This document shows, piece after piece, positions 12,001-50,811 of a stretch of 64,000 bases of DNA. Below the pieces are notes generated by a model. That model searched no databases. It was not told the DNA's origin and saw only the letters and a program-made list of their open reading frames with translations. The translations under genes were made by a program, and so were the position numbers. Location: contig NC_090020.1 of assembly GCF_036417845.1 (NCBI RefSeq), positions 43,942,425 to 44,006,424 on the forward strand, in the 5' to 3' direction. Source of the stretch: Apteryx mantelli. Lineage: Eukaryota; Chordata; Aves; Apterygiformes; Apterygidae. Within the stretch, counting starts at the first letter, position 1; every line of letters starts with the position of its first letter.

Positions 12001-14942
12001 TAGCTTTCTTAGAGCATATCTACACACCCTGGCCAGACTGTACTGCACCTGCTTCATCCATATGCTGAACTGCTTGGCTGCAAGAAAATTCTTGGCTGAA
12101 AGTCAAGTGTCTGCACTAGGCTTGGTGCTGTGCTAAGCCTCCTGTCCTGAGGACAGTTACATAAATTAACAGAACTCTCCTCTCCCAATAATCTTGCACA
12201 TTCACCTATTCCTGAGAGATGGGGCTTATTTGCTCAGTGCTGTTAACTCACTATCATGTCTCTAGACCAGCGTTGATGTGCAGATGATGTGGAGCTCGGG
12301 CAGGTCGGAGGCATACTGGTGCACAGCTGACTGCAAAGACATTTCCTAAACATCTTTCTTCAGTCATCTCCCATGTATAGAATCAACTTCATAAGCCCTG
12401 ACTGACAAATGTAGAGTAACTTTATTATTAAGTACACATAAAGTACAACATACATAAATGGTTGGCTCTAAATGGGGATAAGCTCCACCTCAGGACTGTA
12501 CTAATATGGCAGTGGTGCTCTTGGGCCACAGCTGGCTTGTATCCAGGTAGCCAGGAGTGTTGGTGGAGTAAATTTCTGACTGTTTCTACCTGCACTTGCA
12601 GATATACTGCTAGGGACTAGGTTCCTAAAAGTTAGATATTGCAGTGTTAGCTCTTTCCTCCCTTTTCCTCTTTGTTTGGCTGTTCCTCACTGCCTAATTA
12701 TTCTGAGAGGGGTGGAGAAGAAGGGCCAAAGGAGGCACTTGCTTTTTCTTCTCTCCCTTTTGAAAAAGGAAAAAAAATGATATGTGAAACAAAATTTTTG
12801 ATAAATGGAAGAACAGACTTACTTATTAGAAAATCTTTCCTCTGAAGACAGAACTCATTGAAATTTTTTTGTAATTCTTCATTAGGGGAAAAGAGCTTTG
12901 GGACAATTTCCATCTGGAGAACATGGGTAATAGGTTCTATTCTGGATATTAAGCACTCATATTTAAACTATTTATTCTTCTTTTATATTTAAATATGCTT
13001 TTAGTGTCCTGTGCATCACTTTGAATGTCTATGTATGACCTGACATGGGAAGAGTCTTAAAAACTGAACAGCAGTAAAACAATATGCCTGTTGCCTCTCT
13101 TTGACCTCTAATGATGACAGCGATTCAGAGCACCCAGTCTAGAGGCCCAAGGTTTTCAAATCATGAGGAAAGGTTTGGGCTTCCAGAAAGTGTTCAGAGC
13201 TCCTAAGCTGGATGCTTAACTTCCAGGTAGTGAAGTTTCTTCCACATCAGAGCCAATGCTATGGAGTTGTGGGAGGTAAAGAAAATCTGAGTTGCACAGG
13301 TCTATCTGGGAACATCTGCAGGCTTATGACAGATACTGATTTGCAGAATTAAGATCTGCAGAGCATTTTGCAAGTACATTATGCTGTGAACATATTATTT
13401 TGATCCTGCAAAGACTGAAATATAACATTCGTTATTTGAATCAATGTACTTAGTCTTAAACATGGTGAATATGCCTGTTTGTGATCGTCTTTACTGGCAA
13501 GGTATCTTTGGTATAAGAGTCACTAAAAATGCAGGGATTAGTAATAAGATTCCAAAGTAACTGGTAAGTGGAATCGGTATGTGGAATGCAATGAAACAGA
13601 GAGATTCAGCAGCAAACGAAAGCTGAATTTTCCAGTCCATGAGACTAAGCAAAAGTACGCATGAGGCTTTTCAACTTGTAATACAGTAAATATGCCATGT
13701 GCCTCTTTTGAGAGATTCCTTGTTATTTGTAAACAATCATTCAAAGAAAAATCTAAATGCAACTAGAGAAGCAGTTTCAGAGATCTGCCATAATGCTACT
13801 TTCTTCTTTTGGCGCGCTGATATGGTGAACACTGTGAAGGAGCTTATGTTTCAGCAATAAAGTAAAAAAAAATTAGTAATGGCGTTTGTGGTACAAGATT
13901 TAAACAAGGAAAAATGAAAAGGAATTGTGTATTAGGAGTAAGAAAGTTAACGCCATAGTACTTTGCGCTCTCCTGAATATAAATCTCTATCTGTATTTTC
14001 TTGGACGAGATTCACATGTAGTGCTTTTCTAAGCCAGATATTAGAAGGAAAGAATTATCAGTGTCAAAAATTCAGATAAAATCTGTAGTGAGCTGTAGAG
14101 TAAATCAAGAAATTGAACCAGAGTATTCCATGGTGTCGTCGTTTGTAGGAATGCAAAAGAAGTTGGCAGACTATTACAAAATCCTGATGATGTGATTAGT
14201 CCCATTACATCTAAGAGGACTGCTTGCAAGAATTTAGTAGGTTCAAACTCTTGAGTCCTACCATGTAACAGAGGTTGGAGAGGTTAAGGTGACAGTTCTT
14301 CCTGCTCTTTCACAGCAGGATAAGCCAGCTCAACACTTGTAGCCAGATCTTGACTCAACCTTAACTGAGAGATTGGCAAGAATTTTCAATATAGAAGTAC
14401 AGTTGTTTAAAAACGGAGTTGTACAATCTAGAGGGGGAAAAGTAATAATGAAAAGGGTCTTACAAATATAAAAAGATGATGTAAGCAAGATAAGAGCTGG
14501 TTCAAGCTGACAAGAGAAAAAGCAATGATTTAAGCTACAGAAAGGGTATTTTGCATTCAATGACAGCAAAAACATTCTAAACTATACATGAAAAAATGTG
14601 AGAATGACAAAATGAAAATCTTCAAAAAAGAAGATCCTGATGCCTAACTATTCAATCCCAGTATTACTAATCAATACTTCTAATCCTGCCAACCGTGTAA
14701 AGCAGATGGCTTCATGGCCTTCCAAAAATCACATCTAGTTTAGGATTTACTGTGACTGAGCTGGCACAGTAGTAGCACTATATAATATCATCCATTTTTT
14801 GCCTTTGGTAACTCAAAGGAGAAGAACTTCTGAAAAAACAAAGCAGACTTGTAAATACTGTGCATAGCGCTTATTAGTCCTAGGCACAAAAACCAGTCTC
14901 TAAAGAAGTAGCACTCAAGGCATGCAACTGTGCTGCTCATCT

Positions 14943-14955
14943 GGGGGGGGGGGGG
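14943..14955 (+). repeat. Poly(G) run, 13 nt
   Basis: Thirteen consecutive G in otherwise AT-rich flank. Such runs are unstable and error-prone in sequencing, so the exact length should be treated with caution. Confidence 0.85.
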
Positions 14956-16061
14956 AAGTATTGTAAAGCATCATCTTCCCAAAGGATGAAAAGGTGTTGG
15001 AGAATCTCTTGAGCTTTTTATAACCAAACAGTGCCTCTGGACATAACTCATATTCATCAAGTATGTATTTTTGTACTAAAAAGGCAAGCCCTTTTTTATA
15101 AATAGGTCTAAAGTGTGTGCTGCTTTTTCAGATTATGAAGGTCATGCATTTGGTTTGGGGAATTCGGGGTGTTGAGAATAGCTCTTCTGTTGTGCCTGAC
15201 TTTCCGCGTCACTGTCCTCCCTGGCTGTCACGACTGACCAGAACTTGTAATCTTGCCGTAAAGCAACCCTCATTTCCTTGACCATGCATATTAGTTACAT
15301 CTAGACAGGCTTAGTGTTCCTAGGAAACAGTTACCCCTACTTACTGGCTACACTTAGCTCTAGTTGTAATCCTTGTCTGTAAATTAGTAGAGACTAATAT
15401 AATTTGATATTTATAAAAGAGCAAATATTATAAAATATTTTATAAAGTAATATAATTTCTTATTTATATAGAAATCATGATTGCAAGTTGTATGTACTGT
15501 GCATTTACGCTTATCTAGGGTTGCTGCTCTGGAATAGAAACCAAGAGAAAAGTCAGCTGGAACTGTTTCACAAATGTGCACCATATGCTTTCTAAGGAAA
15601 GCAGGAGACCTTATTATCTGTGCATGAAAGTAAAGTACCACAGATACCCCACCGGTGTAACTCAGTCTATGCCAGATTTGTTTCCAACATTTTTTGAAAA
15701 CATTGTTAAAAGCGTCTTACGAAGCTTGGTTGTTGCATAGCAGAGGCTGGGGGATTGCCTACATGGGGTGTATGCAGAACCGTGTATTGCCATAACACAG
15801 TTGTGTGTACTGTACCTCTGTGTCTTCAGTCACTCCAGAAACTTTAAACACAAAGACGGGAGTGGAAAAAGGACCAACCTAAGACTTTCAAAGTCCAAAT
15901 AGTTTTAATGGGAGACTACCAGTTTAAAAGTGATACTTCTTTCTGGATATACTTACCTGGTACAATTAGGAGACTCTAAGAACTGAATAAATTAATGGGA
16001 ATTCATCCATGCTTTTTGCACACATAGTTTAAAAAGTCTTTGCCATGGGTATTGCATAAAT

Positions 16062-16094
16062 TGTGTGTGTGCGCGCGTGCGCGTGTGTGTGTGT
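16062..16094. repeat. (TG)n(CG)n(TG)n alternating purine-pyrimidine tract
   Basis: Thirty-three bases of almost perfect purine-pyrimidine alternation, with a CG-rich centre flanked by TG repeats. Such tracts favour the left-handed Z form under negative supercoiling. It lies about 0.7 kb beyond the KCNN2 stop codon, in the 3' flank. Confidence 0.85.
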
Positions 16095-16443
16095 ACAAAT
16101 GCATTATTAAACAGAAATGCTAAACAAAAGTCATAAGAAGATTTTTTTAAAAACTCATGGCATACTTCATAACTGATTTTCTAGTAACTTCAGACTTCAG
16201 TAACTGAAGTCGTCAGTGACCTTTTAAAATGACTATACATACACAGCACACTGTTATAGGAACACGGATTTTTTTTCCCCCTCCACTGCAGGCAAAGTTT
16301 AAAGAATGAGTTTTCATACTGAGGGATAATTAAGCTTGAATTTTGTTTCTTAAAGGTTTAGTATTAGGGCTTTTGATCATGATTTTTTTTTTTAAACTGT
16401 TAAAGTCCAAGCAACCAAGCAAGTAAGTGCAGAAATTAACCTT

Positions 16444-16449
16444 TTTATT
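16444..16449 (-). promoter_or_regulatory. KCNN2: Second candidate poly(A) signal (AATAAA)
   Basis: TTTATT on the plus strand reads AATAAA in the KCNN2 sense strand, about 310 nt past the stop codon. Chance occurrence is likely in such AT-rich sequence, so this is one candidate among several. Confidence 0.3.
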
Positions 16450-16731
16450 ATATTATATACTGTAGTAGTAAAGTTTGTTTGAAGTGCATGAATAAAAAGT
16501 TAGTGAAATTACAGGGGGAACAATCTAATATAGCAATAATAGGTGCATTCACTGTGCATCTGAGGGGAGGAAGAGGGGAAAAAAAAAAAAAAAGAGTTTT
16601 TACTCATTTTGGCCTAAAACATTGTGTTCAGGTTTCCAGGATTCTGACATCAGAACCCAGATAACGCTGATTAGAACCATAGGGCTTTACAATAAAAGCT
16701 AAAATATTGACCATATGATGGCAAAAAAGTC

Positions 16732-16737
16732 TTTATT
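16732..16737 (-). promoter_or_regulatory. KCNN2: Proximal candidate poly(A) signal (AATAAA)
   Basis: The canonical hexamer starts 21 nt after the TAG stop in the KCNN2 sense strand. If used, it would give an unusually short 3' UTR of roughly 40-50 nt. The sequence after it is AT-rich, with a U run a few bases downstream. Confidence 0.4.
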
Positions 16738-16758
16738 TTGTGGTTAACTTATTCTCTT

Positions 16759-41366
<24,608 letters not shown>

Positions 41367-44145
41367 TTATCACAAAAACTTGTAGTAAATTTTTGTGCTG
41401 TCAGAAAGGGATATCACTAACTGGTGATCCAACTCTTCTTATATTCTGCCATTATTTCTTTTTTAAAAGCAATTATAAGAGATAATATAAAATTCAAATA
41501 CAATGACATTAGCAGTAAAGAAACAGAAGGTACAGCAATAGCACAAGTAGCAGAGATACTCATGACATTTTATACTTCTGTATTCTGTTATTATTAAAAT
41601 AGCAGAAACCTTGTTTTTGAATAGAATCTCTTCATGGGGGAGTACAAGTTCTGTTGATCCTCTGCAGTTGCATAAGACATCAGTCTACTACAGATCCTGC
41701 TGTCTCAGGCATATATGGAAGTCAGAGATGGATGTGTGGGCAAGCAGAGAGCAGAGCGGATCTCCATCTCCTCGGCCTAAATGTAACTCTGTAATCAGAA
41801 ATCTAATAACGAACTGGCACATGAATGCTGAATTAAACAACCTAGGATCCTCACTCTCCTTCAGCATGTTCAAGATAAATAAACTGTATGCTATTGTATT
41901 CCTCATCACCACAAGATCGTCACCTTAAAAATAAGAAAGTCTCCCTTTTGTGTTAATGTCAGCTATTAAACGCAATTTTCTGATGTGCCATTTGGTGTGT
42001 TAGTTTTAATATTCTAATGGAATATGTTCGTTTTCTCCTTTAAAGAAAACAAACTCAAATGAATAATCTAGTCTTCATATTACATATAGACCTAATCAGC
42101 TGAGAAGCCATTAGGACATGTTTTATGGATAAAACCTGCTGTTACCACTCTCTCTGTGGGAAGAAAGGCCTAAAGGATTAAAGTAGATGCAATTTCGCTT
42201 CCCAGATACAGAGTAGCTCTGCAACAGAGACAATCTCAAAATTGCAATAACCCCTGCAGCTACTGTGAAGCCTCAGATTAGTTATCTATGCTGTTGGATC
42301 CTCAAGGGTATTATTTTAGCTAATCCCCAAATCAGTGTCTCACAGTGGGTCACAGGGTACCATGGAGGAATTAGCTCAGAAATCCATAAGCAACCCACTT
42401 TCCACTGCTGAAATAATTTTTTCAGTTTTCTTCCTTTCCAGACCTCACTCTCAATGATGGAGCAGGAATGCACAGTAAACACAAAACCAGCCTCAGGAAA
42501 TTCCCTGTTCTCTCACTTTCAAGATATTCCTTGCAGGTATCTGCAAAATATCTTCATTCTGTTCTTCAAAGTCTCACCTATGCCCTGACGGTTACAAGGA
42601 CCTACAAACTCTTTGACTGCCAGAGACTACAGTGATCATTGCAACCCAAACTGTTCCACTGGTCGCCTGTACTCTTCTCTCCATTGGTGGCAATGTGGTC
42701 TTTCTCACATAATTTATACAAATTTCTGAACATATTTTGTTCTGTTATTGCAGCATCTAGAACAATGCCATAACAGTCCGCCATTGGAGCTCCTAAGGAT
42801 GACAGTGGCACAAACAGCAATAACCACAACAAGGACAAGACAAGGACAAGAGTAGGAACGAAAACAACAGCAAGCTCAATTTAACTCATTACCACAGAGC
42901 TCTGCCCAGTAACAAAGAGATCTGGCATTGCTTTTTTTTTTCATGCTGTACTAAATGTTATGGGTTTTAGTCTTCATTTAATGAACTTTGCAATTAAAGA
43001 GCATGAAATATATGGATGCACAGAGAGAGATGTGTTCATCCCATTCAGGAGGCCAGAAGAAAGCCCATGTATCATGCAAGTTCCTTCAGAACATCACATA
43101 AGTGCCATAACCCATAGGCTTTGGATAAGCTTCACAGAAATGAGCTAAAACCACAACAGATCCTCTAAAGCTGGCAACTCAATTAAATACAAATAAATGC
43201 TTACACAAATACTTAAAGACATTTCTATAATGCCCATGTTTCAGTTCTGAACCTGGCCACTTCTGTATTTCAGACAGAAAACAATTTACCTGCAAAGATG
43301 AAAATAGGAAGCGATGCTTTTGGGTTTTTTCCTACATTAATGTCCAAATTGTTACATCCTAGGAAAATTTCAGCCCTACATGGAGATAACTTTAGAAATG
43401 TTGATATGACTGAAAACAGAACATTCAAATACAAATTACTGTGCTCCTGAAATAAATACCTGCTTCAGATAAAGAGTGCCAAAACCTCTCTCTCAAACCT
43501 TGAGCAATACAGTGTAAAAATAATGGAGTCTTTATGGATCCCCTTTTTTTTATTCCAGAAAATACAGAACTCAATCTATATACAGATCATTTAACAAAGG
43601 TGACATAGGGTTACACTAAAAAAGCACAATGATCAACAGCAGTTTTTTAAGTTTCATTGGAGATGTGGATTTTAATTAGTAGGGTCCCTTAGATGAAATA
43701 TTCATTAAAGCCATCTGCATCCATATTTAGTAGCGCACTTCAAGGACCTGTTCAAATGTTTTTATCTTGTTAGCTCAGCTCTTTTGGATTTCCTACTCTG
43801 AATATTTCATCTGGTTATGATTTTAAGATTATAGTTCAGCAAACAAATGATATGTACACTTAATTTTTAAATCATCATCAATACTTATGATTTTATTGTG
43901 ACCAAAGTGCAAAGAATACTCTGTGGGCTTACCTCCTCAAGCACGGCAATTAAAACGTAATTTCATCTTTCAACAACATCAAAAAAATCCTTTCTATCAC
44001 AACTGCATGGAGGAAGTTGAAAGACTAACTTCTCACATTTAAAATCCATAAGAAAAACAGAGACAACCTGAAAGGGAGACTACTGTCCTGATAATCTCAT
44101 ACTTTCTAAGACAAACTTACAGGAATGAAGGTTATTTTTGTCAAC

Positions 44146-44164
44146 TTTTTTTTTTTTTTTTTTT
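44146..44164. repeat. Poly(T) run, 19 nt
   Basis: The longest homopolymer in the window, an A run in the KCNN2 sense strand. No retroelement body is recognised beside it. Confidence 0.85.
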
Positions 44165-45173
44165 GTACCCTGACTCATGATTTTTGAATTTCTGTGGTTA
44201 ATAATTTTGGTACATGCCTAAATCTTTCTGATTTCCATAACATTACAGGAGCGTTTGAATAGATTTTCAAGTGCTTCATTATGTATTTATCTAGTATGAT
44301 CACTGAGGATTCAAGCATGAACTAGAAAAGCCAGGGGAGTTTTTCTTTTGACCTGAGTGGAGGCAACAACAGAACTTAGCAGTTTTGATTTTGGCTACAC
44401 TGTGTCTACCATCAAGTAAAGAATCATTACATCTATATCAAAAAAGGAAGGCATGAAGAGGAATTTCTTAAAAATTAGAAATGGCAATATCATATTTGTA
44501 CAGCTCTGGGAACAGCTACTGAAAATGAGCACAGGAGACATTTAAATGACTTTGCTTTGGGGAGAGGGGAAAAATTCCTCATTATCTCTCCAACTTGTTT
44601 TTACATATATCACAATCCTAAGACTCTTCCATTTTTCCAGGGAACAATAAAACACAAAAGCGGCAATTAAACTTCCCCAAGTTTTTCCATTAATCCAGCT
44701 CTAATGTGTTGCACTCAAGTCACCAGAAGGCTTGAGAAAAAAAGTTATTCACACCACTGTATTTTTCAGTTCAGTATTGAGACTATCTTCAACAGAGCCA
44801 ACTGTAATTGAGATTAGAGTAAAGAGAAAACCCATCCGCACGACTAGCCAGAACAAAGCTATCTTGTTCACTGTCTTCATGAAGCAGCCATCAACAAGTA
44901 CAAACATTTCCTCATTCTGGCTGGATTTTGAAAGCCAACTTTGATGTAACGAACACCAGAACATAACTACAATGTTCCTAAATTATCCATTCACTCCACA
45001 GTTGAGAGCTCTCAAACTTGATAAGAATATACAGTTAATTGGCATAGACACTGTGCAAAGCTTGGAAAAACAAACCAAAAGCTTTAGGAAAAAAAAGAAA
45101 CTTTATTTTTTTTTCAGAAAACAAGTTCAACACAAAATAAAATCCAGTCATTACCAACCAGATTCCAAAGTTA

Positions 45174-45220
45174 GAGCCTTAGTTTAAGCCTTAGTTTATA
45201 GCCTTAATCCTTAGTTTGAG
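45174..45220. repeat. Degenerate CCTTAGTTT minisatellite
   Basis: Three copies of CCTTAGTTT plus one diverged copy (CCTTAATC), spaced 13 to 15 bases apart, form a small imperfect tandem array in the intron. Confidence 0.65.
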
Positions 45221-46572
45221 ATTTTTATTTTTATTTTTGATAAAGATGCTGTTGTTTTAATTAGACTCACTGGAAAAAAGTATTTATTTAACTACATAAA
45301 GCCCACAATTCTCAGTCAGTAAAAACCAGCACTAGAAACACAGTGAGCCACTTAAAATAGAAGATAAGAGCTAATATTTACTGTGTTAAAACTGCAGCTA
45401 TGAACAGGCTGATTTTCTGGATCACATCCAGCCTCACGCAGCAACAGAATAAAGGGCCATTTAGAATAGCAGTGTATTGCCCTGAGGCAGGAAAATCCTT
45501 GGCTGAAGCCACACAGGCATAAGTCCTATTTATCACCTTTTCTGTTCTTCTCTAGTAAAGAAAGTGCTAGCAGGCAGGTGGTACTAGAGCTAGAACATGC
45601 TACTCTCCAGACAATCCTCATCCTGCGAAAAGTCACTATTTGGTTCTCAGAAACCAGCATATATCAGTCCTGAGACTACTCTAATTTAAGCCAAAAAACA
45701 GCTGAATGATTAGATCTGTGCAAAAATAGAATGACTTGATTCCTCCTCAAGCCAAACTGCGTGGGAGTTTCACCATTCAGCTCAAGAAGACATAAATATA
45801 TTCCTCAACTGACAGTACTGCAGTGGCTTGGGTTGTCAAGGCAATATTCCAGATTCCTCACCAAACAGCAGTCCTTTTCTTCTGGATTCACTTTCAGTAT
45901 GATTTTCAGTATTGTTTTCCTTCAGAATTATGTTCATATTTGATGATGTTTCAATTAACTGATACAACATCTACTTTTTAGTTGCACACAGTTATCACCC
46001 ATTGATTTAATCCTGACATCTAATTCACATTCATCTTAAAAAGTGATGAGTAAGAAGAAATAAAATATAACATTAACTTAACCACTGATGCATTTATTCA
46101 CACTTAGCAGCTTCAGTGCAGTTTATTTTGCCTCCTTAGACAGCTTCTGATAACTCTGCACTCTTTGGTTTTGCTTTCCAGGACAACTCAAGGAAAGAAC
46201 TAAAAAATAAGTTGAAAAGATCACCCTTTCTGTAGGGAAGAAAATGGACTGCTTGTATAGTAATCATACAGAAATTCCCAGTTAGCAATACAATGCCAAT
46301 CTAGGCTGAGTTTGGTCTTGTTAAGCCTTAAAAACTTCTAGACTAATAATGGCTGGAAACAGGCTCAGCCCATTAAATAAGATTCTTGTCAAGACTCAGT
46401 TGAGACACTGATTGATCTAACTAGCTATTAGAGCTCTCCCACAGCATTAAGCCTTTCTGTTACTAAGTGCCTTTTTAGTCTTAGTTAGATAGTAGATACT
46501 GGCAGATTTTTTTCTTTTAATATAGTGACAATCACAGACAAGTCCTTTTATTCCTTTTCATTTCCTCTTGTT

Positions 46573-46605
46573 TAAAAGAAAGAAAGAAAGAAAAAAGAAG
46601 AAAAG
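46573..46605. repeat. (AAAG)n purine repeat
   Basis: About four AAAG/AAGA units followed by imperfect AAG-rich purine sequence, giving a purine-only strand of about 33 bases. Confidence 0.8.
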
Positions 46606-49600
46606 ATGAAACAGAGGCCCCGACTCTGAGACTAATGAAGTCAATGGAAGAAGTTGTACCTACCTTAGTGGATTCAGGATCAGAAAGATGGTTTGAGAAG
46701 CAGATGTCACTCCTCTTTTTTTCTAACACATCTCCTGACATCCCCCAAATATTTACAAACAACAGCTAAAACGTTCTTGTCACAAAAAAGGCTTCATGGA
46801 AGTGCAAGATACTAAGGCAAATGTCTGGATTTTACAGAGATTCACAACTGTAACAATTCTAAACCCAACCCAAGAGAGAAGGTGTAAGTAAACAGTTTGG
46901 ATTGCTTCTGCAGGGGTTAAAATGTTAATTATTTTTCTCTTAATTAAGAATATTTGTGGAGTAATGGAAAAGGAAAACTAACAAATCCCAAAGAGGAATA
47001 TTAAATACAATTACATAACTAGCATTTATGTTATGTTAACTAAGATGGATAGAAAGAATAGTCTAAAAGAGAAAGAATGACAGAGGAGATAGAGAAATCA
47101 ACACCGAAACAGAAGGGTGAGATGGCATGTTTTAAAGAAACATCATTATGCTTGAATATAAATTGCTATTTAAACATAAGCAAGCAGACAGAAAAGAATT
47201 TAAACCTCTAGCTGCTTTCAGAGATCCACCTCACAATGCCTGGGCAACAGGTAACCTGCTAGTAGAGCAATAAAGACTAATTGCTATTTTTTTCCAAAGG
47301 GTACCAAACTTCTGTTCAGTCTCAAATGGCCAAGGTTTTCCCTTGTTTTCTTGAAGCTGTAGAGAGCTGATATTCCACTAAGTCAGTATATCTAAATTGG
47401 TATACCCGTGTGCAGCCTTGGGAGATGGAAAGAGTTCCCATCACCCCAGGAAAAGACATTTGGCTACAAGCATAATCTGGATATACCAAAGATGCTGCAG
47501 TTGGTCTGAACACTGGGCGTAATCCTGAATGTTGGGATGGCAGTTCCTAGCGTTGCCTGAAATGTGTGTCACACACATGCCTTTCCAGAGCATTTGGACC
47601 ATCTCAGTTCTGTTATTATCAAAAACATTTTCACCTGCCTTGAAAAAATGTGAAAGAATTTGAAGGAGACTCTGTCTGGATCAATTTTACACGTAGAATG
47701 ATTGGGAACCTTTTACTATTGTAACAGACAGCAATCCACTAAGATGCCATTAACTTTCTTTTCTGGAGGAATACAAGTTTTTTGTGATCCTAAGTGGTCC
47801 CCCCAGAAAGGATATGATATAGTGGCAGGCTAAGCATATTTATCAACTTCTCCCCCAAAGCAATTTCAACAAATACACCGATTCTGTAGCTTCTAACTCA
47901 CTGAGACTAATTTGTTTTTCCAGTAAATACAAACACAGAACAGAGCACATCTGAGGCTGGATGAAATAGTTCCTAGGATGAAATGGAGCTATGACAACTT
48001 ATAACAAGTTAAGATCTTCCTTACATGTTTTGTAGGACTTAACTCTACCAGCAATGGCTGAGATTGAATTAGATATCTTTCCTATTTCTGATTTCCACTT
48101 TAACTATTGTTAAAAAGCTTAAGATTAAATTTTTACAGATGAGATGACAGGAATTCTTTTCTTCCTACTGTGGATTGGAATAAACAGTTATAACCAGATA
48201 AAGTTTGAAACATTTTTCTTCTTTTAAATTAGTTTAGAATATTATGTTCCAATTATATGTATTTCCCTGGCTTAAAAACTAAATAAAACTGAATTTCTAA
48301 ATGAAAAGTGTAAAGAAGATTAAAACAAAATATTGAAACAAACACTGCATTTTGGGGCAATCCAAACACAACATTTTTTAGCTAATAAACATGTTTTGTC
48401 TGAAAAAGTTTACTCTCTACCTCAAAGTTCTCTTTGAACAGCAAAGACATGTTTTAGTTATTCGTTTCCTCGTAAAATCATTAAAAAGTTTTTCATTGGA
48501 CCATGGATGTTAGCAATCAAATGTAGTTGTGTTATATTAAAGCCAATGTCAAAATTTAAGGTCTTACACAGGCTTCTTCCAGAAGCTGATGCCTAGATAT
48601 ACAATGCATGACACAACAACAACATTTTAAGTCATCTTTTTTTCCAGACATTTTAAAAGAACCACTTCTTACTACCAATATTTCCAATTTTCTGAAATGT
48701 AAAACCCTTGTATTTGTAGAAGCAACAAAGAAATTCCAGACTCAGAAAACTTGGACCTGAACATAAACATACTTTTTTTCACAGCAGCATAATAGCTGGA
48801 ACATATTTCAGATACACATGAACTGCTCTTCATGGTTTTATTACAATTTTTTTAACTTATCCAAAGAGCCCATGCATTATTTGACTAGCAATAAGAACTC
48901 ATTCCTCAAAGAAAATCATATAAGAATTATTTCATATTTGGTTTTTAGTGAAGTAAATACTAGGTTTTATGCCACTGCTGACCTGTGCATTGATTTTGCA
49001 TAAACAGATAACATTTATTCTAACAAGTTACCCTCAGATAAATCACACCAAAAGGCTTCATCCAGTAAAGTCCTTCCTCAGTATTCTTTATGTATCCCAA
49101 AGTGAAGATGTCTTTAATTTCTCTCTACTATGTCCACTCCTCTATGAGGACTTTTCTCTATGATGGGCAAGAAGTATGGCCGGACTTCTTGGGAAAGAAG
49201 TCCCCACAGACAGAGGCAAGAACAGGAGATGCTTGCCCAGTGCCCATTCGCCATGAACGCGCATGACTCTCTTATGTGTGTCCCGATTTCCTAAGGAGAA
49301 ACATTCTTTTCCTCATATTTTCCCCATGAATATGAACAATGCTGTAGTTTCAAAAGGCCTTAGGTTATATGAAAATTCTAAGGTCTTATTAAAGCTTTAA
49401 AATTGGTTTGTTCGAAAAGGATTTCTTCTGGCCTCGCTTAACAGCCTCCCTCCCCCACCCCATGCACCCCTCCAAACCTCCACCTTTTTGGCTTATCCCC
49501 CAATATAATCATATTCTCACCCTCACTGTGTTCTTTTCAGCAATTTCAAGCTATTTTGTTCCTGCAGTGGCATAACGGAAGTCAAATCTTATCTCTGTTA

Positions 49601-50762
49601 AGGTCAACAACAAAACACTCATCGACTTCAGTGGGACCAGGATTTCTGTTCTTTTTTTTTGCTGCAGTTTCAGCTGATCATTCCTTAAAATGTTTCCCCA
49701 CAGTGTTTCCACACTTGCACGCTTCAGAGTTCTTACTTTGCCTTTGCCTTCATCTCACATTCTGGAAGCCAATAAAGCTTCATTGTTGAATGTAATTCCA
49801 TATGTCAAGAAACATTCTGATAAAACAGCTAAGCTAATTAAACTGAAAAGAAAATGTAAAAATATTTCTCCTCAACACTTAGAAGTGTAATAATGAAACA
49901 AAACACTCATCTGGGGACTTAAACTTAGCTATTACTTATATGTTTATTTCCAGTATGTTTGTTGTGATCCAGTATCATAATGAGTAACACTAAAGATCTT
50001 GGAAAGCCATACCCAAGTCTTAAACCAACTGTTACCTCTTAGAGACCGAGCTCTGCTGGGCTAGACTACCTTCCATCTGCCTGCAGCATGTTCTTTTAAA
50101 TATCTGCCATGACCATTTTGAGAAACAAGTTGCTTATTTTGATAGACCTTGTCCCAACCCCTTTATAGCAATTTCTGCATTCCTGTAATCACCTGTCCTA
50201 CAAGAACAAGACAACAGCATAGTGAAATGGAGCCAAGAAACACTGGCAGGAGAGATGAAGCCATGCCTCCTCGGACAGTAAGAGCAGCGCCGTTTCTCCT
50301 GTTGAATTTGCTACTGCCATACTGCCTGCAACATATTAAGAGCTTCCCCTTGCCTTTCGCCCCGTGCGCGTTACTTCTTCTGTGTCTGATACTGCTGACT
50401 CTCTGAAGAATGTTAAAAAGAACCAAAAAACATCTTCAGAAGGTTTTTTCTTTTTGTCTGTGTTACTGAATATTTTCCTGAAGCTTTAGCATTCTTCATC
50501 TTAGAAAGCACAGTCTCAGCCTCTTTTTCCTTAGGCTCCATCATTGGCCACATAGAAGTTATAATGTCTATCCAGTCAGAGTTTGTCATTAATTTCTTTT
50601 TCATACTCCCAGTCTATCTGTCTATTTCTGCTCACTACTTTAATGCAGCAGCAATAACTCCATTTGTTTTTGAAAGAACAGCATAGTTTGCTTACTAGTA
50701 AAAAGACCCACTAATGATAGTTATAAAAATACTCAATTTGGCATGTAGCCTAGAATGATTAC

Positions 50763-50811
50763 AATATAATGATATAATATAATGATATAGTATAATATAT
50801 TAGACTTGAAG
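50763..50811. repeat. Imperfect ATAATGATAT array
   Basis: AT-only simple sequence with repeated ATAATGATAT-like units. Low complexity; no function inferred. Confidence 0.7.

Larger units (their letters stand above)
4012..16443. other. Non-coding 3' flank of KCNN2
   Basis: About 12.4 kb between the CR1 element and the 3' end of KCNN2. I recognise no coding exon or RNA gene. The longest open frames (132 codons at 8851-9249, 125 codons at 4072-4449 minus, 115 codons at 5541-5888 minus) have no motif or codon pattern suggesting real protein. The stretch holds an AT microsatellite at 6006-6037, a possible CR1 tail relic at 8399-8416, G runs at 8990-9024 and 14943-14955, and a TG/CG tract at 16062-16094, listed separately. 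Enhancers or a non-coding transcript cannot be excluded from sequence alone. Confidence 0.55.
16444..16758 (-). other. KCNN2: Probable KCNN2 3' UTR
   Basis: Region immediately downstream of the TAG stop on the minus strand. It contains one AATAAA hexamer about 21 nt after the stop and a second at 16449-16444, so a short and a longer 3' end are both possible. The true end is not provable from sequence. A run of 15 A on the plus strand (16579-16593) is a U run in the transcript. The outer boundary given is only the second hexamer. Confidence 0.5.

Noticed and set aside
1..16700. Exons of the neighbouring gene expected downstream of KCNN2 in human order (TRIM36)
   Set aside because: No frame in the first 16.7 kb shows RING, B-box or SPRY-like sequence; the neighbour probably lies outside the window.
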